DNA of 64,000 nucleotides, taken from the NCBI RefSeq assembly GCF_002934605.1, contig NZ_PTJC01000005.1, positions 186,001 through 250,000 on the forward strand, in the 5' to 3' direction. The notes beneath the pieces were generated by a model. The model searched no databases. It was not told the origin of the DNA and saw only the letters and a list, made by a program, of their open reading frames with translations. The translations under genes were made by a program, and so were the position numbers. Origin of the DNA: Neolewinella xylanilytica (GTDB lineage Bacteria > Bacteroidota > Bacteroidia > Chitinophagales > Saprospiraceae). Positions within the stretch are counted from its first letter, which is position 1; every line of letters starts with the position of its first letter. This document shows positions 45,111 through 54,400 of the stretch, one piece after another.

Positions 45111-45803
45111 TTACCTGCCATCCGCGGAATCCGGAACGGCGTCAACGTTGACGAATTTGGTTTCCGTTTGCCCTTCGTCAACGCGTCCGCGGGCCATAAG
45201 CACGCGGATCGTTTTCTCGAAGTTCCTGAGCTCACGGTCCTCGTGTTGTTGCCAGATGGGCGATTCAAACAGGTTGTTATCGTTCAGTTCGCCGTTCTCG
45301 TTGAGCAGGCTCACGAATTTGGGGAGCTTGAACATATACTCCCGAATGGCATTCAGCGGCTTGGGAAAATCGAGAATCAACAGCTTTCCGTTCTCCCCGT
45401 ACATGAAATTGATCCCGAAATTCCGCTCCGAGCCCCGGCTGACGATATTGCCCTTACGGTGTATCCGCATTTTTTTAATGGCGTGGTTCATGGAATTGAT
45501 CTGAAGATCGTTCGGCATGATGATGTGCAACTCGACGTCTTCGGACTCGTATTCCACGACCTTTTCGATCGTATTCGTATTGTCTTCGTAAATCTCGATA
45601 CGCAATACGTGCTCCTTTAATTTAGAAAAGACACTAACGATAAAATTGTAATAGTACCCGATGGCGACGCCCGTAGAGGCAATCAGTTCAACCTCCTTCC
45701 TGAGCTCCTTATTTTCGTGCTTAACATTGACGTATTGCCAAATGGCGATGGACCCCGATAGAATGCCTACCAGGGCCGCGGTCAGTTCAATGTTTTCCGA
45801 CAT
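45111..45803 (-). CDS. Membrane-anchored prokaryotic STING protein
   Basis: A 230-residue protein that I recognise by pattern as a bacterial STING, a sensor of cyclic dinucleotides in anti-phage signalling. A hydrophobic anchor (about 7-25) is followed by a coiled region and the sensor domain from about 43 to 200. Aligned by eye with human STING: GVAIGYYYNF (45-54) matches GLAWSYYIGY, placing Y50 on Y163 and stacking F54 on Y167; LHIIMPNDLQ matches LYILLPLDCG; R127 and F129 match R238 and Y240; LDFPKPL (144-150) matches LEYATPL, D145 on E260. The gene starts six bases after the deaminase stop and is visibly A/T-richer than its neighbours. Binding and function are inferred. Confidence 0.82.
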   Translation of the reverse strand: MSENIELTAALVGILSGSIAIWQYVNVKHENKELRKEVELIASTGVAIGYYYNFIVSVFSKLKEHVLRIEIYEDNTNTIEKVVEYESEDVELHIIMPNDLQINSMNHAIKKMRIHRKGNIVSRGSERNFGINFMYGENGKLLILDFPKPLNAIREYMFKLPKFVSLLNENGELNDNNLFESPIWQQHEDRELRNFEKTIRVLMARGRVDEGQTETKFVNVDAVPDSADGR

Positions 45804-45809
45804 ATTCGT

Positions 45810-46487
45810 CTATTTGGGGTGTTCCGGGAGCGTACGAAAGAAATTTAGGGCATTCTTATATATTATTTCGTTTTCGGGGTGGGCTACCCCGAAATTTTGA
45901 AAGTCCCGGGTCGCACGTTCAAAGATGCGCCGGGCCACTTCGGTCGTCAGGAACCGGGTGATGATGGGCGCATTTCCTTCCCGGATGTACTGGTGGTAGG
46001 CGTCGTCCAGTTGCTGACTGTACGCAGCGGGGGTGACCACGGAGGTAACGGTGCGGGGATACGGGGCATATCCTCCGATGGATTGCGAGTCGAACGACAG
46101 CCGCTCCAGTGCTTTGGAAAAATAGTAATCGGGTTGGCCGTTCACCGTCCGATCGATGGATACCATAGTCATCATACCCGCGCACATGGCACAGGGCTCC
46201 AGCGTGGAATAGATGGTATGGCCCTCCAGCGCGTAGATACCGGGGCGGTCCAGGTACCCGGTCATGAGCCTGACTTCGCCGTGCTGGGTCGCGTTTTCCT
46301 GCTGGCTCACGTGATTCAGCGCATAATCCACCACTCGATCTGCGGTATCCACCAAAATACAACCTACGTTATAGCCCCGCCCGCCCCGGTCAATGGGTTC
46401 CCAGTATCGATAGACCACCGAGTAGGCAAGCAGAGAGAACAGGATATCCCTTTCCGTAGCAATCGGGTCGGAGAGTGGCAAGTTCAT
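45810..46487 (-). CDS. Zinc cytidine-deaminase-superfamily protein, operon partner of STING
   Basis: A 225-residue protein with the deaminase zinc site: H69 and E71 in TQHGEVRL, C99 and C102 in TLEPCAMCAG. The preceding NVGCILVDTADRVVDYALNH is the usual core strand-helix of this fold, and about 100 residues follow the core with no recognised domain. The fold covers cytidine, dCMP and tRNA-adenosine deaminases; which base or nucleotide it acts on cannot be told. The ATG at 46487 was chosen because upstream in-frame codons are arginine/glycine-rich non-coding-like. The STING gene begins six bases after its stop, so they form one unit. No cyclic-nucleotide synthase lies nearby. Confidence 0.85.
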   Translation of the reverse strand: MNLPLSDPIATERDILFSLLAYSVVYRYWEPIDRGGRGYNVGCILVDTADRVVDYALNHVSQQENATQHGEVRLMTGYLDRPGIYALEGHTIYSTLEPCAMCAGMMTMVSIDRTVNGQPDYYFSKALERLSFDSQSIGGYAPYPRTVTSVVTPAAYSQQLDDAYHQYIREGNAPIITRFLTTEVARRIFERATRDFQNFGVAHPENEIIYKNALNFFRTLPEHPK

Positions 46488-46900
46488 GGGGATCGTCGAA
46501 TTAGGTGGGCGTATGGCCGTGGCCCGGCAATGGTGCACGTAAACCGGGAAGAACCCCGCTTCGGGAGCCGTTACGCGCGAAAACCACCCCCCAAAAGTAA
46601 GCCTTCTCCGACCGGTAGTTTCTACTGCCGAGGACCTTCGCCGAAGAGGTGGCCGGTCCCGAAAATATCCTCCGGTGCTTTCGCCGGTAGTCCGGACCAG
46701 CAAATAGCGAAGGCACGGTGTTAGCCGCGGAGGGTACCGGACCGGACACGTCGCCGACCGCTACCCGGGAGTTACGGCCTGCCATCGAGCGCTTTGTAGC
46801 CGGCCGCTGCGAACCGCCGGAAGCGGGGGCGGGCATCTTACCGGCCGGTAGATCTCCTTGCTTTCGATTTGGCGGCGGAGCGCGGGAGCCAACCTGTTTC
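46488..46900. other. Intergenic region before the deaminase-STING unit
   Basis: About 410 bases, GC-rich, with no credible gene. It should hold the promoter of the deaminase-STING operon. Several short inverted words are seen (for example GGTAGTTTCTACTGCC near 46615), and one copy of the dispersed GC-rich word at 46871-46889, near the end of the YdeI-like gene. Its strong GC content contrasts with the STING gene. Confidence 0.5.
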
Positions 46901-47548
46901 CTAAACGCGCAGTGCCTTATGGGAGCCATCACACCGCGGCATCCGCTGCGACAGTCCGCAGTGGCAGTCATGAAAGCCCTTTCCCGACAGGATCTTTTCC
47001 TGGTAGCGCTCGATGCGGGTGGTTCGGGAAGCGGATTGTTTGGCCCCGTTGAAGTAAAGCAGGTAGCCGCGCTGCCGGCCGGGGGTGAGCTCGACGAAGG
47101 CGGCTTCCAATCCGGGCACCGCGGCAAATTTTTCGTGGAGTTCGGCCGGCCACGCTTCGCCGGGCGTGGCTACTTTTTCGACCTGCTGGCCGGACGCTTC
47201 CACCCCGATCGCCTCCCGGAGGTATGCCGTGATAACCGTTTCCCGTTCTTGCACCTGGGTTATGTCGGTAAAGCGCATCAAGCGAACGTGCACGGAATTT
47301 TCTCCCGGCTTTTCCAGAATACCCCGGGGGTCGGTGAGCAGGGCGCCCTTCAAGAAGCTGAGGGCGCAACTGTCTTTGAAACCCGCCAGCATGGCCACGT
47401 TTTTACCCCCGTACGTGTAGCAGGGTGCGCGCCACTTCCAGGTTTCGGTGAGGTCGGTGGTGAGCAGGATGGTCCGCAGGGCGGTAAGCTCCGGTCGCCA
47501 CCGCTCGACCCGGGAAAGGAGGTCGTCTACTTGGGGATGCTTGGCCAT
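46901..47548 (-). CDS. YdeI/OmdA-type protein with CDGSH iron-sulfur tail
   Basis: A 215-residue protein. The N-terminal ~115 residues are a DUF1801-like domain (TWKWRAPCYTYGGKNVAMLA, then FKDSCALSFLKGALLTDP), followed by a YdeI/OmdA segment rich in alanine and glutamate (PGEAWPAELHEKFAAVPGLE). The C-terminal end fits the CDGSH iron-sulfur pattern exactly: C195, C197, C206 and H210 in HCGLSQRMPRCDGSH, which would hold one [2Fe-2S] cluster. The combined protein may be a redox or stress protein. Start ATG 47548 was chosen; the frame upstream lacks coding character. Confidence 0.85.
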   Translation of the reverse strand: MAKHPQVDDLLSRVERWRPELTALRTILLTTDLTETWKWRAPCYTYGGKNVAMLAGFKDSCALSFLKGALLTDPRGILEKPGENSVHVRLMRFTDITQVQERETVITAYLREAIGVEASGQQVEKVATPGEAWPAELHEKFAAVPGLEAAFVELTPGRQRGYLLYFNGAKQSASRTTRIERYQEKILSGKGFHDCHCGLSQRMPRCDGSHKALRV

Positions 47549-47676
47549 GGCTGGGGGGGCGTAGTACCCCGTGGGTTTGAATAGCAAGATAGGGGAGCTT
47601 GGCGGGTTTTCCGATACACGCAACCGCCGCAAGGCACGAGTAGGGGCATACTGTTCACCCGCGCTCCGGCGCCCCC

Positions 47677-48732
47677 TTATGTCCGCACTCCCCCGAAATA
47701 CTTATCCTTCAGCCAGAAAGACACCCGCACCAGCAGAATCAGTGCCGGCACCTCCACCAGCGGACCCACCACCCCCGCGAAGGCCTGCCCGGAATCGAGC
47801 CCGAAGACCGCGATGGCCACCGCGATGGCCAGCTCGAAGTTGTTGCCGGCGGCGGTGAAGGCAACGGCGGCCGTCTCGTCGTACCGCGCCCCCACGGACC
47901 GGGTGACGAAGAAGCCGATGATGAACATCAGGGTGAAGTACACCAGCAGGGGCAGGGCAATGAGGAGGACGTCCAGTGGGATGCCGACGATCACCTCCCC
48001 CTTGAGGGAGAACATCACCACGATGGTGAACAACAGGGCAATGAGGGTAAGCGGGGAGATGGCCGGAATGAAGGTCTCGCGGTACCAGGCTTCCCCCTTT
48101 AGCCGTACGAGAATCAGCCGACTCAAGATGCCCAGGAGGAAGGGGATGCCCAGGTAAATGGCTACGCTTTCGGCAATGGTAGCGATGGAGATGTCCACGA
48201 TGCCGCCGGCGAACCCGAAGTAAGGGGGCAGGACCGTGATGAAGATCCAGGCGTAAAAACTGTAGGCGAAGACCTGGAAGATGCTGTTAAGCGCCACCAG
48301 CCCGGCGCCGTACTCGCTGCTGCCCTCGGCCAGGTCGTTCCACACGAGCACCATCGCGATGCAGCGCGCCAGACCGATGAGGATGATGCCCACCATGTAT
48401 TCCGGGTAATCGCGCAGGAAGGTGATCGCTAGTACGAACATGAGGACCGGCCCGATGACCCAGTTGAGCAATAGGGAGATCGACAGAATGCGCACGTTGC
48501 GGAAGACTTTCGGCAACAGGGCGTAGTTCACCTTGGCCAGCGGCGCGTACAGCATCAGGATGAGGCCGATGGCGATGGGCACGTTGGTCGTGCCGCTGCT
48601 GAAGGATTCGATTCCGGCGGGGATCGAGGGGAAGGTGTAACCCAGCCCCACGCCCACCAGCATGGCGAGGAAGATCCACAGGGTGAGGTAGCTATCCAGA
48701 AAGGTGAGCCGCTTGGTGGGGGAGGTTTGCAT
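47677..48732 (-). CDS. acr3: ACR3-type arsenite efflux protein
   Basis: A 351-residue inner-membrane exporter that expels arsenite using the proton gradient. It has ten hydrophobic helices; the essential cysteine is in [17 protein letters not shown] (TM4), with [17 protein letters not shown] near the end, both typical of ACR3. It lies 29 bases after a phosphoesterase gene, itself after arsR, so the three form an arsenic-responsive operon. No arsenate reductase is present in the cluster; one must be elsewhere or the organism meets arsenite directly. The dispersed GC-rich word lies just after the stop. Confidence 0.95.
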   Translation of the reverse strand: MQTSPTKRLTFLDSYLTLWIFLAMLVGVGLGYTFPSIPAGIESFSSGTTNVPIAIGLILMLYAPLAKVNYALLPKVFRNVRILSISLLLNWVIGPVLMFVLAITFLRDYPEYMVGIILIGLARCIAMVLVWNDLAEGSSEYGAGLVALNSIFQVFAYSFYAWIFITVLPPYFGFAGGIVDISIATIAESVAIYLGIPFLLGILSRLILVRLKGEAWYRETFIPAISPLTLIALLFTIVVMFSLKGEVIVGIPLDVLLIALPLLVYFTLMFIIGFFVTRSVGARYDETAAVAFTAAGNNFELAIAVAIAVFGLDSGQAFAGVVGPLVEVPALILLVRVSFWLKDKYFGGVRT

Positions 48733-48761
48733 GGGAATAGGGTAGGATGCCGCAGGTGGGG

Positions 48762-49535
48762 TTAATAGCCGTTTCGCAGGTTTGCCGCGTACGTATTCGG
48801 TAGGCGGCTGCCTTCGACGGCCCGGGCCGCCGCTTCAATGTCGTAGTCGAACCTGACGAAGGTGACCGAGATGCTGTCCGCATCCAGCGTGGACGTGGTG
48901 GCATCGAATTCCAGGATCGCGTAGCAGCCCCGGTTATCGCGGTCCTTCGGCTTGCCCACGGAGCCGATGTTGATGGCGTGGCGAAAGTGGGGAGCGGCTT
49001 CGTCGCCGGAATTCAAGATGCGGTGAAAGGGCTGGTGGGTGTGGCCGAAGCAGAGGATGTCGGCCTCCGCCTGCTCCAGGATTCGCTGCAGGCTTTTTTC
49101 CGGCCGGTCTTCGAAGAGGTACTCGTTGATCCGGCGGGGGCTGCCGTGGACCAGCAGTAGGCTAAGGCGATCGTCGTTCAACCGAAAATCCAGGCGCAGG
49201 TGGGCGGGGAGGGTGCGGAGGTACGCCCGGTTGTCGTCGTTGACGAGCTCGTTGGTGAGGGCGATGGAAACGGCACCGTTGGCGCGTTCTTCATCGGTTT
49301 TGTAGGCGCAGCCGCATTCGTCGCTGTGGCGGCCGATGCCGAAGTCGTAGTTGCCGGCAATCGTCGGGATGTGGCGGCGGCGAATCTCGTGAATGACCTC
49401 GTTGGGCCAGATGTTGTAGCCGACCAAGTCGCCGAGGCAGTAGATCGCGTCGGCGTGGTGGGTTTCGGCGTCGGCGAAGAAGGCTTGCAGAGCCGGCAGG
49501 TTTGCGTGGATGTCACCAAACAGGATAATCTTCAT
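48762..49535 (-). CDS. Metallophosphoesterase within arsenic operon
   Basis: A 257-residue calcineurin-like phosphoesterase. The metal-binding blocks are in order: [11 protein letters not shown] (D8, H10), [20 protein letters not shown] (N78 area), LLLVHGSPR and [11 protein letters not shown], as in the YfcE/DNA-repair-like single-domain group. Its substrate is unknown. Position between arsR and acr3, with gaps of 68 and 29 bases, suggests a job in arsenic or phosphate-analogue handling. ATG 49535 begins the first metal block; a longer frame would overlap arsR. Confidence 0.9.
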   Translation of the reverse strand: MKIILFGDIHANLPALQAFFADAETHHADAIYCLGDLVGYNIWPNEVIHEIRRRHIPTIAGNYDFGIGRHSDECGCAYKTDEERANGAVSIALTNELVNDDNRAYLRTLPAHLRLDFRLNDDRLSLLLVHGSPRRINEYLFEDRPEKSLQRILEQAEADILCFGHTHQPFHRILNSGDEAAPHFRHAINIGSVGKPKDRDNRGCYAILEFDATTSTLDADSISVTFVRFDYDIEAAARAVEGSRLPNTYAANLRNGY

Positions 49536-49603
49536 AAAGAGGGCATTGAGTGCGCAAAGAAGTATCGGTTTATCGCGATGAGCCGATGAAAGTGGGCAAA
49601 AAA

Positions 49604-49933
49604 TTAGCAGCAATCGAGTTTAGGCAGGTCCTGGTCGAGGAAGTCGTGCAGGGTTTCCTTCATGCGGGCCCAATTGTCGGTGTCGATGCAGTAGCACACG
49701 CGGGTGCCGTCGACGGTGCCCCGGATCAAGCCGAGTTGCCGAAGTTCCTTCAAATGCTGGGAGATGGTGGGCTGGGCAAGATCGATCTCCGCTACGATTT
49801 CGCCGCATACGCAGCTGTCCATCCTGAACAAGTACTGCAGGATCGCTACCCGTGCCGGGTGCCCGAATGCCCTGGCATAGACGGCAATCGCGTTTTGGGC
49901 GTCCGTGAAGTTCGCTGTTTTGATGGCTCCCAT
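49604..49933 (-). CDS. arsR: ArsR-family metal(loid)-responsive repressor
   Basis: A 109-residue winged-helix repressor that should be released from DNA by arsenite. The recognition helix is TISQHLKELRQLGLI (56-70), and the cysteines C41 and C43 in SCVCGEIV match the usual arsenic-binding position; a further pair, C80 and C82, and the terminal C108-C109 could also take part. It begins the operon arsR-phosphoesterase-acr3 and probably represses it. The promoter region 49934-50007 is short, with an AT-rich part (ATTACTATAAAGTAAAC). Confidence 0.94.
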   Translation of the reverse strand: MGAIKTANFTDAQNAIAVYARAFGHPARVAILQYLFRMDSCVCGEIVAEIDLAQPTISQHLKELRQLGLIRGTVDGTRVCYCIDTDNWARMKETLHDFLDQDLPKLDCC

Positions 49934-50007
49934 GGCTTACTATCGTTTAATCGCAATATTACTATAAAGTAAACGAAGGGTGTACTCCCCCCGGCAAAAA
50001 AAAGGAA

Positions 50008-50382
50008 CTACTTCATCCACAGCGCCCCCCGTTCTTCCACGTCTTCCTTGCGGTAGGCGGCGATCTTTCGGATGAGCTCGACCGGTAGTGGCTCGCCGTA
50101 GGGGAACTGTACGGAGCCCTTGCCGGTCTTATAGCCGGTCAGCTCGTCGCGGAAGGGTTCGAGGGCGGATTGGGTGGGGAAGAAATTCAGGTGCTGCTTA
50201 AAGCCCGCGAAGGAGAACAGGAGTCGGTCGGATTCGAAGGCGGGCTGTCCCCACTTTAGCCCTTCCCGGGCATCCGGTGCCACGCTTTTGAGCAGCGCCC
50301 GCATTTCGGTCAGCAGTTCCCGGCCGGCCGCGGGGGCGGCGGCCAGGTATTCGTCTACAGTGGTCGGTTTTTCGGAGGCCAT
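50008..50382 (-). CDS. DUF1801 (iron-chaperone-like) protein
   Basis: A 124-residue protein of the DUF1801 family, related by fold to frataxin-like iron chaperones. Seen are TVDEYLAAAPAAGRELLTEM at the start, LKWGQPAFESDRLLFSFAGF in the centre and the FPYGEPLPVELIRKIAAYR ending. It has no cysteines for metal binding. Start ATG 50382 is the first with coding character; earlier in-frame codons belong to intergenic DNA. It is a second DUF1801-type protein within 4 kb (the other is the YdeI-CDGSH protein at 46901). Confidence 0.86.
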   Translation of the reverse strand: MASEKPTTVDEYLAAAPAAGRELLTEMRALLKSVAPDAREGLKWGQPAFESDRLLFSFAGFKQHLNFFPTQSALEPFRDELTGYKTGKGSVQFPYGEPLPVELIRKIAAYRKEDVEERGALWMK

Positions 50383-50666
50383 CTTTATCGCGTTAGCATA
50401 ACTAAGATAAGATAGGGCGGCGGAGCGCGGGAAGAAAGCCGGTCGCTTACCGGCAATCGTTGCTTCTCGTTCCCGGAACCCGTAAGCGGGGGTAGCCCGT
50501 CGCTGGCAACCACCGGCCGTGGCCGTAGGAATGGTGTCAGCCGTTCGCCCCGAAAAACGGATTCCCCAGGCCCCGTTACAGGGCCTGGTTACCATGAATG
50601 ACAGCGATGACTGCCCGACCCGGGGTCTACCTATTGAGTTGAGGCAGCACGCCGTTTCGTCAGCCT

Positions 50667-51476
50667 ATGCTCCGCTTCCCGGTCCTGTTGTTCCTGTTTT
50701 GGTGCCTGGCACTACGCACTTGCTCCGACCGGGAAAATAGTGGCGCAACGGCCGATCCGGATACATCATCGAGCGCTTCCGACTTCCAGCTTATCGTCCT
50801 TACCGACTTCATCTGCGGCGACAACTGTTACCTCCGCTACGCACCGCGGGAGGGTGGCACCGGCACCTCAGAGGCCATCTGCCGGGCGCCAGCCCGCGGA
50901 GAGCGGGAATTGCTGGGGAACTTACCGGACAGCCTGCGGGGCCGACGGGCACTGGCCAGCTTCTCCACCGGTATCCAGGTGAATGGTTCCGGGACGGTGG
51001 TGCGCCGCGACTTCCCGAGCATCGTCGCCCTGCAACTGTTGCCACCGAGCAACCGCCTGCCCCTCCGCCCGGGCTTTTACCTTATCGCGGATTTGGGGTG
51101 TAGCGATCCGGCCAACGCTGCGTTCCGGGTGTGGACGGGTCGCGGGCTCTCCGGCTCCGCTACCCGCGATTGCGACTTGTCGGTCATCTCCAGCAAGGGG
51201 AACGCGTATCGGGTAGGGCAGTCCTGCACCGATTCCTACAACAGCTCGCGGATAGTCACCGAGCTTACCCTCACGATCCCCGATTCCACTACGCTGATCC
51301 TTGCGGAGGAGGGGGCGGGCATCCGGTTCGAGCGTTGCCCGGCGGGGGAGGTGCCGGATTGGGCGCGGATTGCTTTTACCCTATCCGATTACGGTAGGGC
51401 GGCGAAGGGCGGGTATAAAGCCCCTAATCTCTACCGAAACACGCCCGATAAATTCGGCAGGATCCGCTGTAGATAG
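50667..51476 (+). CDS. Hypothetical exported protein, paralogue of the one at 63563
   Basis: A 269-residue protein, unrecognised, with a signal-like N-terminus (RFPVLLFLFWCLALRTC, possible lipobox C19) and several cysteines in pairs. The segment from about 133 to 215 is clearly related to the cut-off protein at 63563: PGFYLIADLGC versus PGLYVAEGSDC, FRVWTGRGLSGSATRDC versus YRVWTGRGLEGSATDDC, and GQSC. The shared cysteines suggest a disulfide-stabilised extracytoplasmic domain. It lies alone, convergent on the CHAT gene, whose stop codon lies within this gene's 3' end (46-base overlap). Confidence 0.8.
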   Translation: MLRFPVLLFLFWCLALRTCSDRENSGATADPDTSSSASDFQLIVLTDFICGDNCYLRYAPREGGTGTSEAICRAPARGERELLGNLPDSLRGRRALASFSTGIQVNGSGTVVRRDFPSIVALQLLPPSNRLPLRPGFYLIADLGCSDPANAAFRVWTGRGLSGSATRDCDLSVISSKGNAYRVGQSCTDSYNSSRIVTELTLTIPDSTTLILAEEGAGIRFERCPAGEVPDWARIAFTLSDYGRAAKGGYKAPNLYRNTPDKFGRIRCR

Positions 51477-54400
51477 ACGGGCAGCTCCTGCTCCGGGATC
51501 CGGAAGAGCTTGCACATGCCCAGCAGGAACTCCAGGTGCTCGATCTCCCCGTGTAGCTCGCGCACGTTGATGCACTCCGAGATCTGTTTCTGATAGCGCT
51601 CGGTCAACCGCTGGGTTTCGTGCTTGCGTGCGTCGACCGAAAGGGACCCGGTTACCGAGCCGGTCACCAGCGTACACAGGCGCAGCTGAATTTCGGCGAG
51701 TTGGGAATACACCGAATTCCGATCCTCGGGCAGACTCTTCAGTTGCTCCAGCCAGCCGGAAATGTAGGCCGCCGGATCGCGCCCGAACTCCTCCCGGATG
51801 TCGATACGGGGCGATTGGAGGTCGAAGTTCGCGAAGGTAGCCAGGGTCAGAAAACGGGTGGCGAAGTAGATGCTGCCGCGCTCGCTCGTGCCCCGTTCCC
51901 GCGCCGCCTGTAGGTAGCAGGTAGCGCCCTCCTTCAGGTACTTGCGTGCCTCGGCTTTGTCGGCCAGCAAGGCGGCCCGTTTGTAGGTACTGCCGACCGT
52001 GGCGACCAGTTCCGGACCCGAGTGCACGATCTCCGGCGTAGTGAAGGCCTGGAGAATCTCGGCGATCGCCTTCGACCCCTCCTCCGGGGAAACGGCCCCC
52101 CGCTGCCGGTCGATGACCAGTTGTTTGGCGCGGATGTTCCCAAAGGCGAACACGTCCTGCAGGAAAAACTCCCCGGTGCCCGCCCCGAAGAGTTGCCGGT
52201 AGGCGGTGATGGCGCGGGGATAATCGGCCATATAGGCGTAGAAAAGCGCTTGCCGGCGCTGGAAGGCACAGGATGCCAGGCCGAGCTTGCGGGCGCGATC
52301 GATGCAGACGTGGGCCGTGTCGTTCAGAATGTCGATGTGGCGCTGGATGCTGCCATTCACTTCCAGGCTTTCCGAGCGGGAGATCAGGTTGTCGAACTCC
52401 AGGATGATTTCCTGCTCCAGCGTGAAGGTGCCGCCATTGCCCGTACCGGCCCCGTCGGTGACGCAGCGGTAGAACTGATCGCCATAACACTGGTACGCTC
52501 CCCAGGTATTGACCTCCCGGTGCCGGGCGTAGCAGTCCGCCCGGGCGCGGGTCACGGCCTCGCCGAAGTAGCGGCCCTTCAGCATTTGCGCGTAGAATAC
52601 CTCGGCGAAGGTTTTGGCCGCCGCGTCGTCGACCGCCCAGCCGGCGACGACCACGGCTTTCACGCCGAGTTGAATCAACTGGGTGCCGATGTTAGCGGCG
52701 AGCTTGTGCCGGCCCTGGCGGTAGGCCTCCAGTCCGGCATCGATCTGCCCGACAAAGCAGCAGTTTACGAAGACCAGCTCCGGGATGGCGCTGAACTGCC
52801 GCAGGGTGCCCGGGGTCAGTAATTGCCCGCCGCCGATGGAAATCCCGATCCGGTCCTGGTCCGGTTCGAACTCGCCGTGCGAGGCGATGTGAATGATTTT
52901 GTACGGATTGCCGAAGAGCGCCTTGGTGATCGGCACCGGTTCCTCCCCGATGGACAGCGTGGTGGTGAAGCCGGCCTCCTGTAATTGCTTGCCCACCAGT
53001 TTTCCCTCCGTTGCGGCGGCGGGCAGATCCGGCAAATCGGTACGGGTAAAGGCCGGATTGGCGATCACCATGGCCGTAGGTTGCCGCACCAGGGCGGGCC
53101 GGATGGCAGCCGAAGCGGAAAACAGTTGACGCACGAGCCCCGATTTCGTGAAGGTGGGTTTATCGTCGTACAGCGGGTCGTGGAACATCTCCCAGGGAAA
53201 GGCCGCGCTCTTCTCATCCATCCGCCAGGCGATGTTGCGATGGTTGCGGATGAAGTCTTTGTAGCGGTTCGGGACCAGCAGTTCGAAGATCACCTTGGCG
53301 TCGTTGGCGTTCCAGGTTGACTCGGTCGAGAGTTCCTCGGCCAGGTAGCGCGCTAGTTCCAGGTTACTGCGGACGTCGTCGGTACTGACGGAGGAGCCGC
53401 GATTGTAGGTGGTGAAGTCGAGGTATTCCCGGCCCTCCTTTGTCTCATCCCCCGGCAAGCGGTCCCGCTTGACCACGGAGGTGAAGGTCTGCCACCAGCT
53501 GCGGCTGTCCTCCCGCAGAAAGCGCTTTTGCCGGCCGAGGCCCTGCTGGATTTTCCGGTTGAGGTTGATGGGCAGGGAAGAGTCCCCTTCCTCGATCTCG
53601 AGCAGCGTCTTGTAGCATTCGTACACCCGGTCTTCGTAGTAGTCCACGAATTCGATGAATTCGATGGGGCGCAGGCGCTTCCCGGGCTTGTCGAAGCTCT
53701 CGATCACGCTGTTGGCCTGCATCACCCCGAGAAGAATGCTTCGGATGGATTCCCGCAGCGGTAGCTGACCGTAATTGCTGCCTATGAACAGCGTGCTGAT
53801 GCCGTGGCTATTGTTCGTCGCTTTCTGGTCCGTCTGGTTATCGCGGTTGAAGACGGCGTACTTCAGGATTCCCTTCTCTACGGTGCGGGTGAGGTTGTAG
53901 CCGGTGAGCGCTTCCTTGTCGCCCAGCCCGACGATGATCGCGCCGCTGGGGTAGCGGGTGTAATCGATGATGACGTCCTGCTCGCCGATCTGTTCGGGAT
54001 AGAAGCCCATCATGTGCCGCTCCGAGAGAATATCGTCCAGGTAGCCGTCCAGGGCCCGCTCCGCGCTGACGATGCCGTCCTGGGCGAAGTGACCGATCAG
54101 GACGGGGTGGCGCGCCCACTTCAGGTCGCCGTTGAAGACCTCGACGCGGATCGGCGCGGGCCCCTTCACTGTCCCCGGTGCCGCGGGTTCAAGGCCGAAG
54201 AGGTTGTCGAGGGGCGATTGGTCCGTGATTTGCGTCACCCGGCCCCGCCGGACGGTTTCCGTTGGCGATCCAGCGCTGCGCAGGCCACCCACCGGGGCCG
54301 ATTGGCTGAATCCGGTAGCGGTAGTATCCCCCTTTTCCAGCAGATCGACCAGGCCCGGAAAGAGCGAGGCGTCATTCGCCAGCTCTCCGTGCTGTGTGCG

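Noticed and set aside
46488-46703. Longer deaminase with about 70 extra N-terminal residues
   Set aside because: The extension is rich in Arg, Gly, Thr and Pro without conserved pattern; the ATG at 46487 fits the fold.
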